The notes: generated by a model from the letters alone, not told the origin. A stretch of 11,398 bases of DNA from an uncultured Gammaproteobacteria bacterium (GCA_945788675.1 CALZMY010000084.1:1-11398), one strand, 5' to 3'. Positions 1 through 6,185 are shown, counted from the stretch's first letter. Numbers and translations: made by a program.

Positions 1-620
1 CGGGTGGCCACACTATGCTGATTACGGTTGAAGGCGTGGGGCGCTACAAGATCATCGGTGAATCACTCGATGATGCCGTGGGTGAGGCCTTCGATAAGAC
101 CGCTAAATTGCTCGATCTTGGTTATCCTGGCGGGCCTGCGCTGGAACAGATCGCCAAAAAAGGAGATACCGACAGGTTTCAGGGGCGATTTAGATTCCCA
201 CGTCCGATGACGGACCGCCCCGGTCTCGATTTTAGTTTCAGCGGCCTGAAGACCTTTGCGATGAATACGCTGCATGCCAATGAAATGAATGAGCGGACCC
301 GCGCCGACATCGCGCTTGCCTTTCAGACCGCAGCGGTCGAGACACTGGCGATTAAATGCCAGCGTGCGATACGCGAGACCGGCATCCAACAGCTGGTGGT
401 GGCCGGTGGTGTCAGTGCCAACAGCGCACTGCGTGAACGGTTGAACATACTGGCGCTGAAGGAATCGGCACAGGTCGCCTATCCACGCCTGAAATTCTGT
501 ACTGATAATGGCGCGATGATCGCTTATGCCGGTTGTTTGAGATTGCAGGCGGGGCAGATGGAGTCCGCCATGTTTGAGGTGCGGGCGCGTTGGCCAATTA
601 ATACGCTGGCAGCGCTATAG
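1..620 (+). CDS. tsaD: tRNA N6-adenosine threonylcarbamoyltransferase TsaD, C-terminal part (5' end cut by window)
   Basis: TsaD transfers the threonylcarbamoyl group from threonylcarbamoyl-AMP to A37 of ANN-decoding tRNAs, working with TsaB and TsaE in the cytoplasm. The reading frame is open from base 3 and starts inside the gene at Gly-Gly-His-Thr, the end of the family's SGGHT nucleotide-binding motif. About 205 residues remain of a protein usually near 340. Further family landmarks are DDAVGEAFDKTAKLL, the segment FSFSGLKT, VVAGGVSANSALR, and CTDNGAMIAYAG near the C terminus, whose aspartate belongs to the metal and nucleotide site in the family. The metal-binding histidines of the N-terminal half lie outside the window. 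The ATG at 15 is an internal methionine, not a start. The stop is 19 bp from the converging plsY stop. Identification is secure. Confidence 0.97.
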   Translation, partial: GGHTMLITVEGVGRYKIIGESLDDAVGEAFDKTAKLLDLGYPGGPALEQIAKKGDTDRFQGRFRFPRPMTDRPGLDFSFSGLKTFAMNTLHANEMNERTRADIALAFQTAAVETLAIKCQRAIRETGIQQLVVAGGVSANSALRERLNILALKESAQVAYPRLKFCTDNGAMIAYAGCLRLQAGQMESAMFEVRARWPINTLAAL

Positions 621-639
621 TTGCCAGTTTACGTGTGGG

Positions 640-1269
640 TTAAGCATCTTCTGATTTAGTTACGTTTGAGTCAGCGATCTTCTTTGTTCCGATTCTGGAT
701 TCGGTGCCTTGCAGCAAATTTCTGATATTGGATCGATGACGCCAGATCAACAGTCCGCTGATGCCAATCATCATCACCAATATCTCGCTATCTGGACGAA
801 AGAGCCAGCAGATCAGCGGTGCGCTAGCAGATGCGCAGAGTGCGGCAAGTGATGAATAACGTAGTGTGAAGGCGACCAGTAGCCATACTGCAAGCACCGT
901 CAGCCCTGCCAGCCATGAGATCGCGAGGATGATGCCAAGCGCAGTCGCCACCCCCTTACCCCCCTTGAAGCCGAAGAAAACAGGGTAGAGGTGGCCAAGA
1001 AAGGCGGCGCCGCCGGTGAGTGCGATGACCAGTGGTGAAGCACCTATCAGGGTGACAGCGAGTACTGGTAGCAGGCCTTTGATCATGTCACCGAGGAGTA
1101 CAATGATGGCGATCTTTTTGCCGCCAAAACGCAGTACGTTGGTCGCCCCCGGATTGCCAGAGCCCTGGCCGCGTGGATCCGGCAGGCCGGTGATTTTACA
1201 GGCGATGATCGCGGTGGAGAGTGAACCGATCAGATAGGCAAGGACGATGGCGATTGTGGCAATGATCAT
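640..1269 (-). CDS. plsY: acyl-phosphate:glycerol-3-phosphate acyltransferase PlsY
   Basis: PlsY is an inner-membrane enzyme that acylates glycerol-3-phosphate at sn-1 using acyl-phosphate made by PlsX, the first committed step of phospholipid synthesis. The 209-residue product is mostly hydrophobic helices. It shows the three cytoplasmic PlsY motifs: GSGNPGATN (about residues 36-44), FKGGKGVATALG (about 101-112) and WRHRSNIRNLLQGTE (about 176-190). The polar tail after residue 190 (SRIGTKKIADSNVTKSEDA) looks like a dispensable extension. The start ATG at 1269 has no clear Shine-Dalgarno sequence, but it begins right at the first membrane segment and fits the family. The gene is divergent from folB, an arrangement shared with E. 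coli (plsY was formerly ygiH there). Confidence 0.96.
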   Translation of the reverse strand: MIIATIAIVLAYLIGSLSTAIIACKITGLPDPRGQGSGNPGATNVLRFGGKKIAIIVLLGDMIKGLLPVLAVTLIGASPLVIALTGGAAFLGHLYPVFFGFKGGKGVATALGIILAISWLAGLTVLAVWLLVAFTLRYSSLAALCASASAPLICWLFRPDSEILVMMIGISGLLIWRHRSNIRNLLQGTESRIGTKKIADSNVTKSEDA

Positions 1270-1319
1270 TGTGACGCTGGTTTATATGCTGCTAAACTGA
1301 ATATATGGCTGATAGAGCC

Positions 1320-1332
1320 TGCTATGATAGCA
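1320..1332. promoter_or_regulatory. symmetric extended -10 motif between plsY and folB, possibly bidirectional
   Basis: The bases read TGCTATGATAGCA, a perfect inverted repeat about the central G. On the plus strand this gives the extended -10 form TGC-TATGAT (1320-1328). On the minus strand it gives TGC-TATCAT (1332-1324). Predicted transcript starts would lie about 42 nt before the folB ATG at 1377 and about 48 nt before the plsY ATG at 1269. No good -35 hexamer is visible on either side, which is tolerable for extended -10 promoters. Bidirectional promoters based on -10 symmetry are known in bacteria; that this one works both ways is inference. Confidence 0.45.
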
Positions 1333-1376
1333 TCTCGGATTCATTAAATTACACATATAATTACCTGCCCTTCGAT

Positions 1377-1733
1377 ATGGACATAATCTACCTGCGTGAC
1401 CTCAAAATCGAGACCATCATCGGCATCTTTGATTGGGAGCGTGAAATCAAACAGACCATCAGTTTCGACCTCGACATGGCGACCGACATCCGCAAGGCGG
1501 CGAGCAGCGATGCGATTGAAGATACCCTCGATTACAAGGGCGTCTCCAAACGGATCATCGGCTTTGTCGAGGAAAGCAGTTTCCAGCTGGTCGAGACATT
1601 AGCGGAAAGCGTCGCTGCGATCATCCTCGACGAATTCGATGTGCGCTGGGTGCGGGTGCGGCTCGACAAGGTGGGCGCGATCCGTGGTGCCAGCGGCGTG
1701 GGAGTGATCATCGAACGCGGAGAAAAGGGCTGA
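1377..1733 (+). CDS. folB: dihydroneopterin aldolase FolB
   Basis: FolB cleaves 7,8-dihydroneopterin to 6-hydroxymethyl-7,8-dihydropterin and glycolaldehyde (and epimerises it to dihydromonapterin) in folate synthesis. With the start at ATG 1377 the product is 118 residues, the normal family length, and begins MDIIYLRDLKIETIIGIFDWE. Landmarks are the conserved acidic residue E21 after the GIFDW segment, Y53, E73 in LVETLAE, and the catalytic-type lysine K98 in VRLDKVGAIRGA. The frame stays open up to ATG 1305, but that would add 24 residues unlike the family and would place the start upstream of the likely promoter at 1320-1332, so I reject it. The stop at 1731-1733 is 2 bp before the folK ATG, so the two genes are almost certainly co-translated. 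Confidence 0.95.
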   Translation: MDIIYLRDLKIETIIGIFDWEREIKQTISFDLDMATDIRKAASSDAIEDTLDYKGVSKRIIGFVEESSFQLVETLAESVAAIILDEFDVRWVRVRLDKVGAIRGASGVGVIIERGEKG

Positions 1734-1735
1734 TA

Positions 1736-2224
1736 ATGGCGCAGGTTTACGTCGGCGTTGGTAGTAATGTGGAGCGCGAGACCAACATCCGCTCCGGGAT
1801 AGATGCGCTACGTCAACAGTTTGGTGAGGTTGCCGTTTCAACCGTCTATGAAAGCGCTGCCGTTGGTTTTGATGGTGATCCTTTTTATAATTTAGTGGCC
1901 CATTTCGAGACCGACAGCGCTATCGATCTATTGGGTGCAATACTGCGACAGATAGAGGATGCCCATCAGCGTGATCGTAGCCTGCCAAGCTTTGGCCCGC
2001 GTACCCTCGATATCGACCTGTTGTTGTTTGATGATGTTGTGCTGCACCAGGGTAAGCTGCAACTGCCGCGTGATGAGATCGAAAAACAGGCTTTTGTGTT
2101 AAGGCCGTTAGCGGAACTCTCAGGCGAATTGGTTCATCCAGTGAATGGTGAAACCCTTAGTGTGATGTGGCAGCGCTTCGACCAGTTGTCGCAGCCGCTA
2201 ACCGCCGTCGAATTTGACTGGTAG
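1736..2224 (+). CDS. folK: 6-hydroxymethyl-7,8-dihydropterin pyrophosphokinase FolK (HPPK)
   Basis: FolK transfers pyrophosphate from ATP to 6-hydroxymethyl-7,8-dihydropterin, the product of FolB, preparing it for condensation with p-aminobenzoate by FolP. The 162-residue product has the usual length. It opens with VYVGVGSN, has the pterin-site region around DPFYNLV (about residues 48-54), and carries the HPPK signature GPRTLDIDLLLFD, in which D92 and D94 correspond to the family's magnesium-binding aspartates. The AFVLRPLAEL segment near residue 120 is also typical. A ribosome-binding site (AAGGG at 1725-1729) lies inside the end of folB, and the start is 2 bp after the folB stop, so translational coupling is likely. 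The 3' end faces the pteridine reductase gene across a repeat element. Confidence 0.96.
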   Translation: MAQVYVGVGSNVERETNIRSGIDALRQQFGEVAVSTVYESAAVGFDGDPFYNLVAHFETDSAIDLLGAILRQIEDAHQRDRSLPSFGPRTLDIDLLLFDDVVLHQGKLQLPRDEIEKQAFVLRPLAELSGELVHPVNGETLSVMWQRFDQLSQPLTAVEFDW

Positions 2225-2251
2225 CATTTTTGTACGCTGGTTTTATCTGAT

Positions 2252-2389
2252 TGTCATTGCGAGCGGAGCGACGCAATCGCTACACTATCAGTATTATCAA
2301 ACCAGGGGATTACTTCCCCGCAGGACTTGGACTTCCAGCACCTAAAGGTATTTCCTGTGGTCATCCATCGCGCTCCGCTCGTAATGACA
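2252..2389. repeat. 138-bp palindromic repeat element (REP/MITE-like) with 19-bp inverted ends
   Basis: The left end TGTCATTGCGAGCGGAGCG (2252-2270) and the right end (2371-2389) are inverted copies matching at 18 of 19 positions. The left end also folds on itself: ATTGCG at 2256-2261 pairs with CGCAAT at 2272-2277. The middle contains a second hairpin, GGGGA-TTACT-TCCCC (2305-2319). The core CATTGCGAGCGGAGCG resembles a dispersed repeat family that I recognise from many bacterial genomes. No coding frame lies inside, so any mobility would need a transposase supplied in trans. It fills the gap between the convergent folK and pteridine reductase genes and may also help end both transcripts. 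Element borders are inferred only from the inverted ends. Confidence 0.75.
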
Positions 2390-2425
2390 TGGTTCAAAGT
2401 TAATCAAAGGCTCTGTATGTTATAC

Positions 2426-3181
2426 CTAGTCGCTCAGCGAACGCCCACCATCAACCGCGATGGTCTGGCCACTGATATAGTCTGCATCGCGAATCAGAAA
2501 TAGCGCTGCACGCGCAATATCTTCAGGACTCCCCTGGCGCTTTAGAGTCGTGCGTGAGAGGATACGCTTCTTGGTGACATCATCAATACCCTTTTCTGGC
2601 CACATGATCGCACCGGGTGCGATTGCATTGACGCGTACTTCCGGACCCAGTTCGCGTGCCAGCGCTTTGGATAACATCACCAGCCCCGCCTTCGCCGTGC
2701 AGTAGACCGGGTGTTCCTTGAGGGGGCGCTCTCCATGGATGTCGACGATGTTGATGATGCAGCCTTTCTGCTGTTTGAGATGGCGGGCGGCTGCCTGCGA
2801 CAGAAAAAATGGCGCCTTTAAATTAGTGCCGAGCAGGTTGTCCCACTGTGCCTCGGTGACTGTGCCTATAGGCGTTGGGTAGAAGGTTGAGGCGTTGTTG
2901 ATCACCACATCGAGTCGCTGCCAGTGCGACGTCGCATCATTCACAACTGAGACGAGTTTGGTTGTCTGTAGCAGATCCGCCTGGATTAACACGACTGACC
3001 CTTCGCGCAATTCGTTGAGCTCATTCTGCAGAGCGCGCGCCTCTTTATGGGAGGTGTGGTAGTGCAGTGCGAGATTCATGCCCTCACGGTGCAGCGCGCG
3101 CGCGATGGCGGCACCCACACGTCGTGCTGCACCGGTGATCAACGCTACTTTGCCGGAAAGATTATCTCTATTTGCGCCCAC
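2426..3181 (-). CDS. pteridine reductase (short-chain dehydrogenase, FolM/PTR1-like)
   Basis: This is an NADPH-dependent short-chain dehydrogenase/reductase of the pteridine reductase group, which reduces dihydropterins or dihydrofolate. The 251-residue product shows TGAARRVG (residues 16-23), the arginine-rich variant of the glycine motif typical of pteridine reductases, then NNAS (95-98). The usual catalytic serine is replaced by aspartate in IINIVDIHG (D147), and the YxxxK pair is Y160/K164. Asp in that place is characteristic of PTR1/FolM enzymes rather than ordinary SDRs. SPEDIARAALFLIRDADYISGQTIAVDGG closes the fold. The start is GTG at 3181, preceded by AGGGGA about 5 nt upstream. Its position next to folB-folK supports a folate or pterin role. 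Whether its physiological substrate is dihydromonapterin or dihydrofolate cannot be told from sequence. Confidence 0.87.
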   Translation of the reverse strand: MGANRDNLSGKVALITGAARRVGAAIARALHREGMNLALHYHTSHKEARALQNELNELREGSVVLIQADLLQTTKLVSVVNDATSHWQRLDVVINNASTFYPTPIGTVTEAQWDNLLGTNLKAPFFLSQAAARHLKQQKGCIINIVDIHGERPLKEHPVYCTAKAGLVMLSKALARELGPEVRVNAIAPGAIMWPEKGIDDVTKKRILSRTTLKRQGSPEDIARAALFLIRDADYISGQTIAVDGGRSLSD

Positions 3182-3231
3182 TGCATCCCCTGTTGGTAAC
3201 TCTGTTAAAATGTCGTCGATAATTTAAATTC

Positions 3232-3260
3232 TTCAGGGCCACCCTGAATCTATTCAGGGT
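3232..3260. repeat. alternating palindrome TTCAGGG / CCCTGAA / TTCAGGG
   Basis: Three inverted 7-mers follow one another: TTCAGGG (3232-3238), CCCTGAA (3242-3248) and TTCAGGG (3253-3259). The middle copy can pair with either neighbour, giving a 7-bp stem with a 3-nt loop, or an 8-bp stem ACCCTGAA/TTCAGGGT (3241-3260) with the loop TCTA. The second form resembles the widespread dispersed CCTGAA..TTCAGG palindromes found between bacterial genes. It sits 38 bp upstream of the methyltransferase start, in the gap between two divergent genes, so it may lie in the 5' leader. Confidence 0.7.
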
Positions 3261-3297
3261 CCTTCAGTACGACGACCATTAAAGAGTATAAAGCAAA

Positions 3298-4512
3298 GTG
3301 AATCGAAACAGGCCACATTCTGAACAAGGGCAATTGCAGTTGGGCGCGCTGGACGAACAGACCCTCATGCACAGTGCACGGCTCGGCCAGCTGATCATCG
3401 ATGAAATCGAACAGAAAGGCGGTAAGATTCCATTTGTCCGTTTTATGGAGCTGGTCTTGCATGCCCCCGGGTTGGGTTACTACAGTGCCGGGGCACATAA
3501 AATTGGTGTCACTGGAGACTTCATCACCGCGCCGGAGATCTCACCGCTATTTTCGCACTGCATCGCACGCCAGTGTCAGCAGGTGATGGCAGGCAATAAC
3601 GGCATGGATATCCTTGAGGTTGGCGCGGGATCTGGTGCGATGGCGTGCGAAATCTTGCGTGAACTGGAGAGGCTGGCATGCCTGCCTGCACATTATTATA
3701 TCCTTGATCTTAGCGCTGATCTGCGTGAGCGTCAGCACGAGCGATTACAGAATGAAGTGCCTCACTTGCTGGCGCGTGTGGAGTGGCTCGACGCCCTGCC
3801 CGAGAGCGGCTTTAGCGGTGTCGTGCTGGCGAACGAACTCCTCGATGCGATGCCGGTGCACCTCGTCCGCTTCGATGCCGAGCATCCAGTGGAGCGATAT
3901 GTCGCATGGGATGGAGAACGCTTTGCATGGTGTGATGGAGCGCTGAGTGATGAGCGCCTTGCGGGTGCTATCTCTCACATCATTGATGAGTGTGGCGCTG
4001 AAGAGTTTGATAGTGACTATATTTCAGAGGTCAACCTCGCTGCGGCTGACTGGGTGCGCACCGTCGCTGCAATACTCGATCAGGGGCTGGTGCTGTTGAT
4101 CGATTACGGTTTCCCGCGGCGCGAGTATTACATCCCGGAACGTAACCAGGGCACTGTAATGTGTCACTACCGTCATCAGGCGCATAGCGATCCACTGATC
4201 CTGCCGGGGCTGCAGGATGTCACCGCGCATGTCGATTTCACCGCGATTGCCGAGAACGCCGTCGATGCCGGGCTTGATGTCGCCGGTTACACCACCCAGG
4301 CGCATTTTCTACTGGGTGCGGGTCTGATGGAAGTGTTGGCAGAGGCTGCCGAGAAAAGCACCCATGAACAGCAGGTGATGCAGGCGCAGGCGGTGAAGAC
4401 ACTGACCATGCCGCAGGAGATGGGCGAGTTGTTTAAGGTGATTGCGTTGACTAGAGGTCTGGAACCGGGATTGATTGGTTTTTCGATGCTGGATGCGCGT
4501 GGGAGGTTGTAA
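3298..4512 (+). CDS. MidA/NDUFAF7-family class I SAM-dependent methyltransferase
   Basis: The 404-residue product belongs to the MidA (DUF185) family. Its mitochondrial member NDUFAF7 methylates an arginine of the complex I subunit NDUFS2; the bacterial substrate is not settled. Family landmarks run in order: FVRFMELVLHAPGLGYYSAGAHKIG (about 46-70), GDFITAPEISPLFSHCIARQ (about 73-92), the SAM-binding loop DILEVGAGSGAMACEIL (about 104-120), and VVLANELLDAMPVH (about 175-188). The stretch LLIDYGFPRREYY (from about residue 264) and the later GLQDVTAHVDFTAI are also typical. The start is GTG 3298 with only a weak AAAGAG upstream. ATG 3367 is an alternative but would trim residues aligned with the family's usual N terminus. 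It lies next to folB, folK and the pteridine reductase, with no complex I genes in view. Confidence 0.9.
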   Translation: MNRNRPHSEQGQLQLGALDEQTLMHSARLGQLIIDEIEQKGGKIPFVRFMELVLHAPGLGYYSAGAHKIGVTGDFITAPEISPLFSHCIARQCQQVMAGNNGMDILEVGAGSGAMACEILRELERLACLPAHYYILDLSADLRERQHERLQNEVPHLLARVEWLDALPESGFSGVVLANELLDAMPVHLVRFDAEHPVERYVAWDGERFAWCDGALSDERLAGAISHIIDECGAEEFDSDYISEVNLAAADWVRTVAAILDQGLVLLIDYGFPRREYYIPERNQGTVMCHYRHQAHSDPLILPGLQDVTAHVDFTAIAENAVDAGLDVAGYTTQAHFLLGAGLMEVLAEAAEKSTHEQQVMQAQAVKTLTMPQEMGELFKVIALTRGLEPGLIGFSMLDARGRL

Positions 4513-4718
4513 GCTAAACCGGATTAAAAGAGGACCAGTCTTAATGGTTCAGTTTCAGGTGTTGTGTATAAAGCTGGCAGGTCGCGTTAAACGCTTGCTA
4601 GTTGGGTAAAGTTGATTCTCTGTTTTTGGATGAGTGTCCGCCTTTACGGCACGACGGAAAGGGTGAGTTCAGATTCAGCGATAGAGTCAGGAGATTTTTT
4701 CCTGTCTTAATGTCAATC

Positions 4719-4753
4719 ATGCGTCTGGCTATGTGGAATGTAGCCAGACGTAT
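4719..4753. repeat. strong hairpin, CGTCTGGCTA / TAGCCAGACG
   Basis: A perfect 10-bp inverted repeat (4722-4731 and 4741-4750) encloses the 9-nt loop TGTGGAATG. Outward it extends to 13 bp (4719-4753) with one G-U wobble at the RNA level. No T-run follows on the plus strand, so it is not a standard intrinsic terminator for the methyltransferase gene. It could be a dispersed repeat or an RNA structure. Confidence 0.65.
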
Positions 4754-4779
4754 CGAATGGCATTCAAAGTGTTTAGCAA

Positions 4780-4837
4780 GTAGCCCGAGTTTCGCTAAAA
4801 GCTAAAAGCTAAAAGCTAAATCCGGGCTACATTTAGC
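4780..4837. repeat. GTAGCCCG palindrome enclosing a GCTAAAA heptamer tandem
   Basis: GTAGCCCG (4780-4787) and its inverse CGGGCTAC (4823-4830) form an 8-bp stem. Between them are three exact tandem copies of GCTAAAA (4794-4800, 4801-4807, 4808-4814) and a fourth ending in T (4815-4821). The fourth copy also pairs with ATTTAGC (4831-4837) across the right arm, giving an alternative fold. GTAGCCCGG..CCGGGCTAC palindromes are a familiar dispersed repeat type in gammaproteobacteria. The heptamer expansion in the loop looks like replication slippage. Confidence 0.75.
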
Positions 4838-4841
4838 GATT

Positions 4842-4872
4842 TTTACATTTTGTTTTATGTCTGGCTTATACT
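4842..4872 (+). promoter_or_regulatory. possible sigma-70 promoter of the LolA-like gene
   Basis: A good -10 hexamer, TATACT (4867-4872), is preceded by TTTACA (4842-4847), a fair -35, but the 19-bp spacer is longer than the preferred 17. Transcription would start near 4879, about 88 nt before the GTG start. The region just upstream is the repeat cluster, so the promoter lies downstream of the hairpins. Confidence 0.4.
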
Positions 4873-4952
4873 CTACGTGAGTTTGTTTGATGGTGGCGGC
4901 TTTAAGAAAGCGTCCTGCAGGCCGATTATATAGTGTGAGCTATTATTAGGGT

Positions 4953-4958
4953 AAGGAG
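4953..4958 (+). promoter_or_regulatory. ribosome-binding site AAGGAG fixing a GTG start
   Basis: AAGGAG lies 8 nt before GTG 4967. This is optimal spacing and makes the GTG the clear start, directly in front of a signal peptide. Confidence 0.8.
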
Positions 4959-4966
4959 AGTTTCTT

Positions 4967-5812
4967 GTGAAGCATCTGATAACACCAGTGAGTATTGTTT
5001 TTCTTCTGTTGAGCCATATTGGTAATGCTGCGCAAGCAGATGCGACTGCCATCATGGAAAAAGTTTATAAGGCTCCCCGCGTTTCTGATCAGGTTGCAAC
5101 GTTGAATTTTAATTTTATTACTCCCGGTGAGCAGGAGCGACGCGCTGTCTACACTATGGTGTGGAAAGATATGAAGGGAAAAGGTGATTATGACAACAAG
5201 GCGATCTTTTATACCGAGTTTCCACTGGCAAGAAAAGGGATCGCTTATCTTGGCTGGTTGCACCCAATCGGTAGTGACAAAAATAATGATGAGTGGCTCT
5301 ATCTACCAGAACTGGGAATGACCCGCCGCATCGTCCCGCGTGATAATGAAACTGTCAATGATGAAGATGAGTTCGCAGGTTCGTTGCTGACTCATGAACA
5401 TCTTGAGCCGCGGCCTCCGCATCTTGATCATCACCGCCTGCTCGAAGAGAAAGCCTTTAACGGCAGTCCTCATTATTTGATCGACAGTAGTCCCGCTCAT
5501 CACGGTCACGGTGGACATCATGCACATGGTGGTGGTGAGTCTCCTGCGAAAAGGGTCAGTTGGGTGGATAAAGAGCATATGCGCATCAATCGCATCCAGT
5601 TCTTTAATGCCCATGACAAGCTACAGCTCGATATGCAGATTGAATGGACACAGCAAGAAGATTACTGGATCTGGAAGCGGGTTGAAGCAGTTGCCTCTGC
5701 AACGCGGGCGAAGACAGTGCTCGAGATTAGTGATATAAAAATTAACGCTGGATTAAATGAGCGCGTGTTCCATAAAAGAAACCTGGATAAAGGATCAGCT
5801 CGATTTAGATAG
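4967..5812 (+). CDS. secreted LolA-like (outer membrane lipoprotein-sorting family) protein with His-rich insert
   Basis: The 281-residue product starts with a Sec signal peptide (MKHLITPVSIVFLLLSHIGNAAQA, probable cleavage after about residue 24). The mature part resembles the LolA-like family annotated as outer membrane lipoprotein-sorting protein: a VWKDMKGKGDYDNKAIFY strand region, then NDEWLYLPELGMTRRIVPRDN (about 107-127), matching the family's W-x-Y-L-P..RRI pattern, and a later YLIDSSP strand and VSWVDKEHMRINRIQFF. Members usually sit in the periplasm and are thought to bind lipid-like ligands, often encoded beside RND-type exporters; no exporter is present here. Odd is a His/Gly-rich insert at about 178-187 (HHGHGGHHAH), with further histidines at 143, 145, 152, 155, 156 and 169, which could bind Zn, Ni or Cu. 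The stop shares its last base with the next gene's possible GTG start. The family call is good; the exact function is unknown. Confidence 0.75.
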   Translation: MKHLITPVSIVFLLLSHIGNAAQADATAIMEKVYKAPRVSDQVATLNFNFITPGEQERRAVYTMVWKDMKGKGDYDNKAIFYTEFPLARKGIAYLGWLHPIGSDKNNDEWLYLPELGMTRRIVPRDNETVNDEDEFAGSLLTHEHLEPRPPHLDHHRLLEEKAFNGSPHYLIDSSPAHHGHGGHHAHGGGESPAKRVSWVDKEHMRINRIQFFNAHDKLQLDMQIEWTQQEDYWIWKRVEAVASATRAKTVLEISDIKINAGLNERVFHKRNLDKGSARFR

Positions 5813-6162
5813 TGTGTGGAGTGATGATAGAGAAAATAGATAAAGCATCAAGGCTCAGGTCTTTATTAGAACCAGGCCTCAAGTGGCGCGAAGAACTTCA
5901 ATATCCCGAAAATGCTGATGACAGCCAGCAAGCAGAGCTTAAACGAAAGGTGCTCTCGTTAGGCAGGAATATTCTGAGAATCGTCGATAGCGGGAACAGC
6001 ATAAATAAAGTGGCAATATCAAATAAGATCGGCGCCTATCTTGATCTGGTTGATTCAGAGTTGAGAGAAGATCCTGCCCAGCAATACTACGTTAATCTGC
6101 TTCATGAAATAAAGGGCCTGCTTTTGAGTGGTGGGTTGGAGTGTTCATTGTGTACGTCTTGA
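5812..6162 (+). CDS. small hypothetical protein, helical, C-terminal CxxC
   Basis: I do not recognise this protein. From the GTG at 5812 it has 116 residues; from ATG 5824 (MIEKIDKASRLRS) it has 112. The GTG overlaps the upstream stop in a TAGTG arrangement, which suits coupled translation. The ATG has GGAG only 2 nt away, which is too close, so the start is undecided. The sequence is charged, has no membrane segment or signal peptide, and reads as mainly alpha-helical (for example AELKRKVLSLGRNILRIVD and QQYYVNLLHEIKGLLLSGG). It ends with ECSLCTS, a CxxC pair at the extreme C terminus. Being cytoplasmic, it cannot directly touch the secreted LolA-like protein encoded just before it. The tight linkage suggests shared expression, not proven shared function. 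Confidence 0.6.
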   Translation: MCGVMIEKIDKASRLRSLLEPGLKWREELQYPENADDSQQAELKRKVLSLGRNILRIVDSGNSINKVAISNKIGAYLDLVDSELREDPAQQYYVNLLHEIKGLLLSGGLECSLCTS

Positions 6163-6185
6163 TTGGGGTTGAGCAGTTTAAGTAG

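Larger units (their letters stand above)
4513..4966. other. gene-free 454-bp region, rich in palindromes
   Basis: No credible coding frame lies here. The only longer frame (4602-4805) starts with TTG, has no ribosome-binding site, runs through a hairpin and ends in a tandem repeat, and its product resembles nothing I know. The region holds an imperfect stem at 4685-4707 (AGTCAGGA / TCCTGTCT, one mismatch, loop GATTTTT), a 13-bp hairpin at 4719-4753, a GTAGCCCG palindrome with a heptamer tandem at 4780-4837, and the likely promoter and ribosome-binding site of the LolA-like gene. An untranslated small RNA is possible but nothing proves one. Confidence 0.6.

Noticed and set aside
1305..1376. 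24-residue N-terminal extension of folB
   Set aside because: It does not match FolB proteins and would begin upstream of the likely promoter motif at 1320-1332; ATG 1377 gives the standard 118-residue enzyme.
4602..4805. 67-codon open frame in the gene-free region
   Set aside because: It starts with TTG, has no ribosome-binding site, runs through the 4719-4753 hairpin into the heptamer tandem, and the product resembles no known protein.
4794..4821. Tandem heptamers as a CRISPR-like array
   Set aside because: The 7-bp units touch with no spacers and no cas genes are near; it is a simple tandem repeat inside a palindrome.
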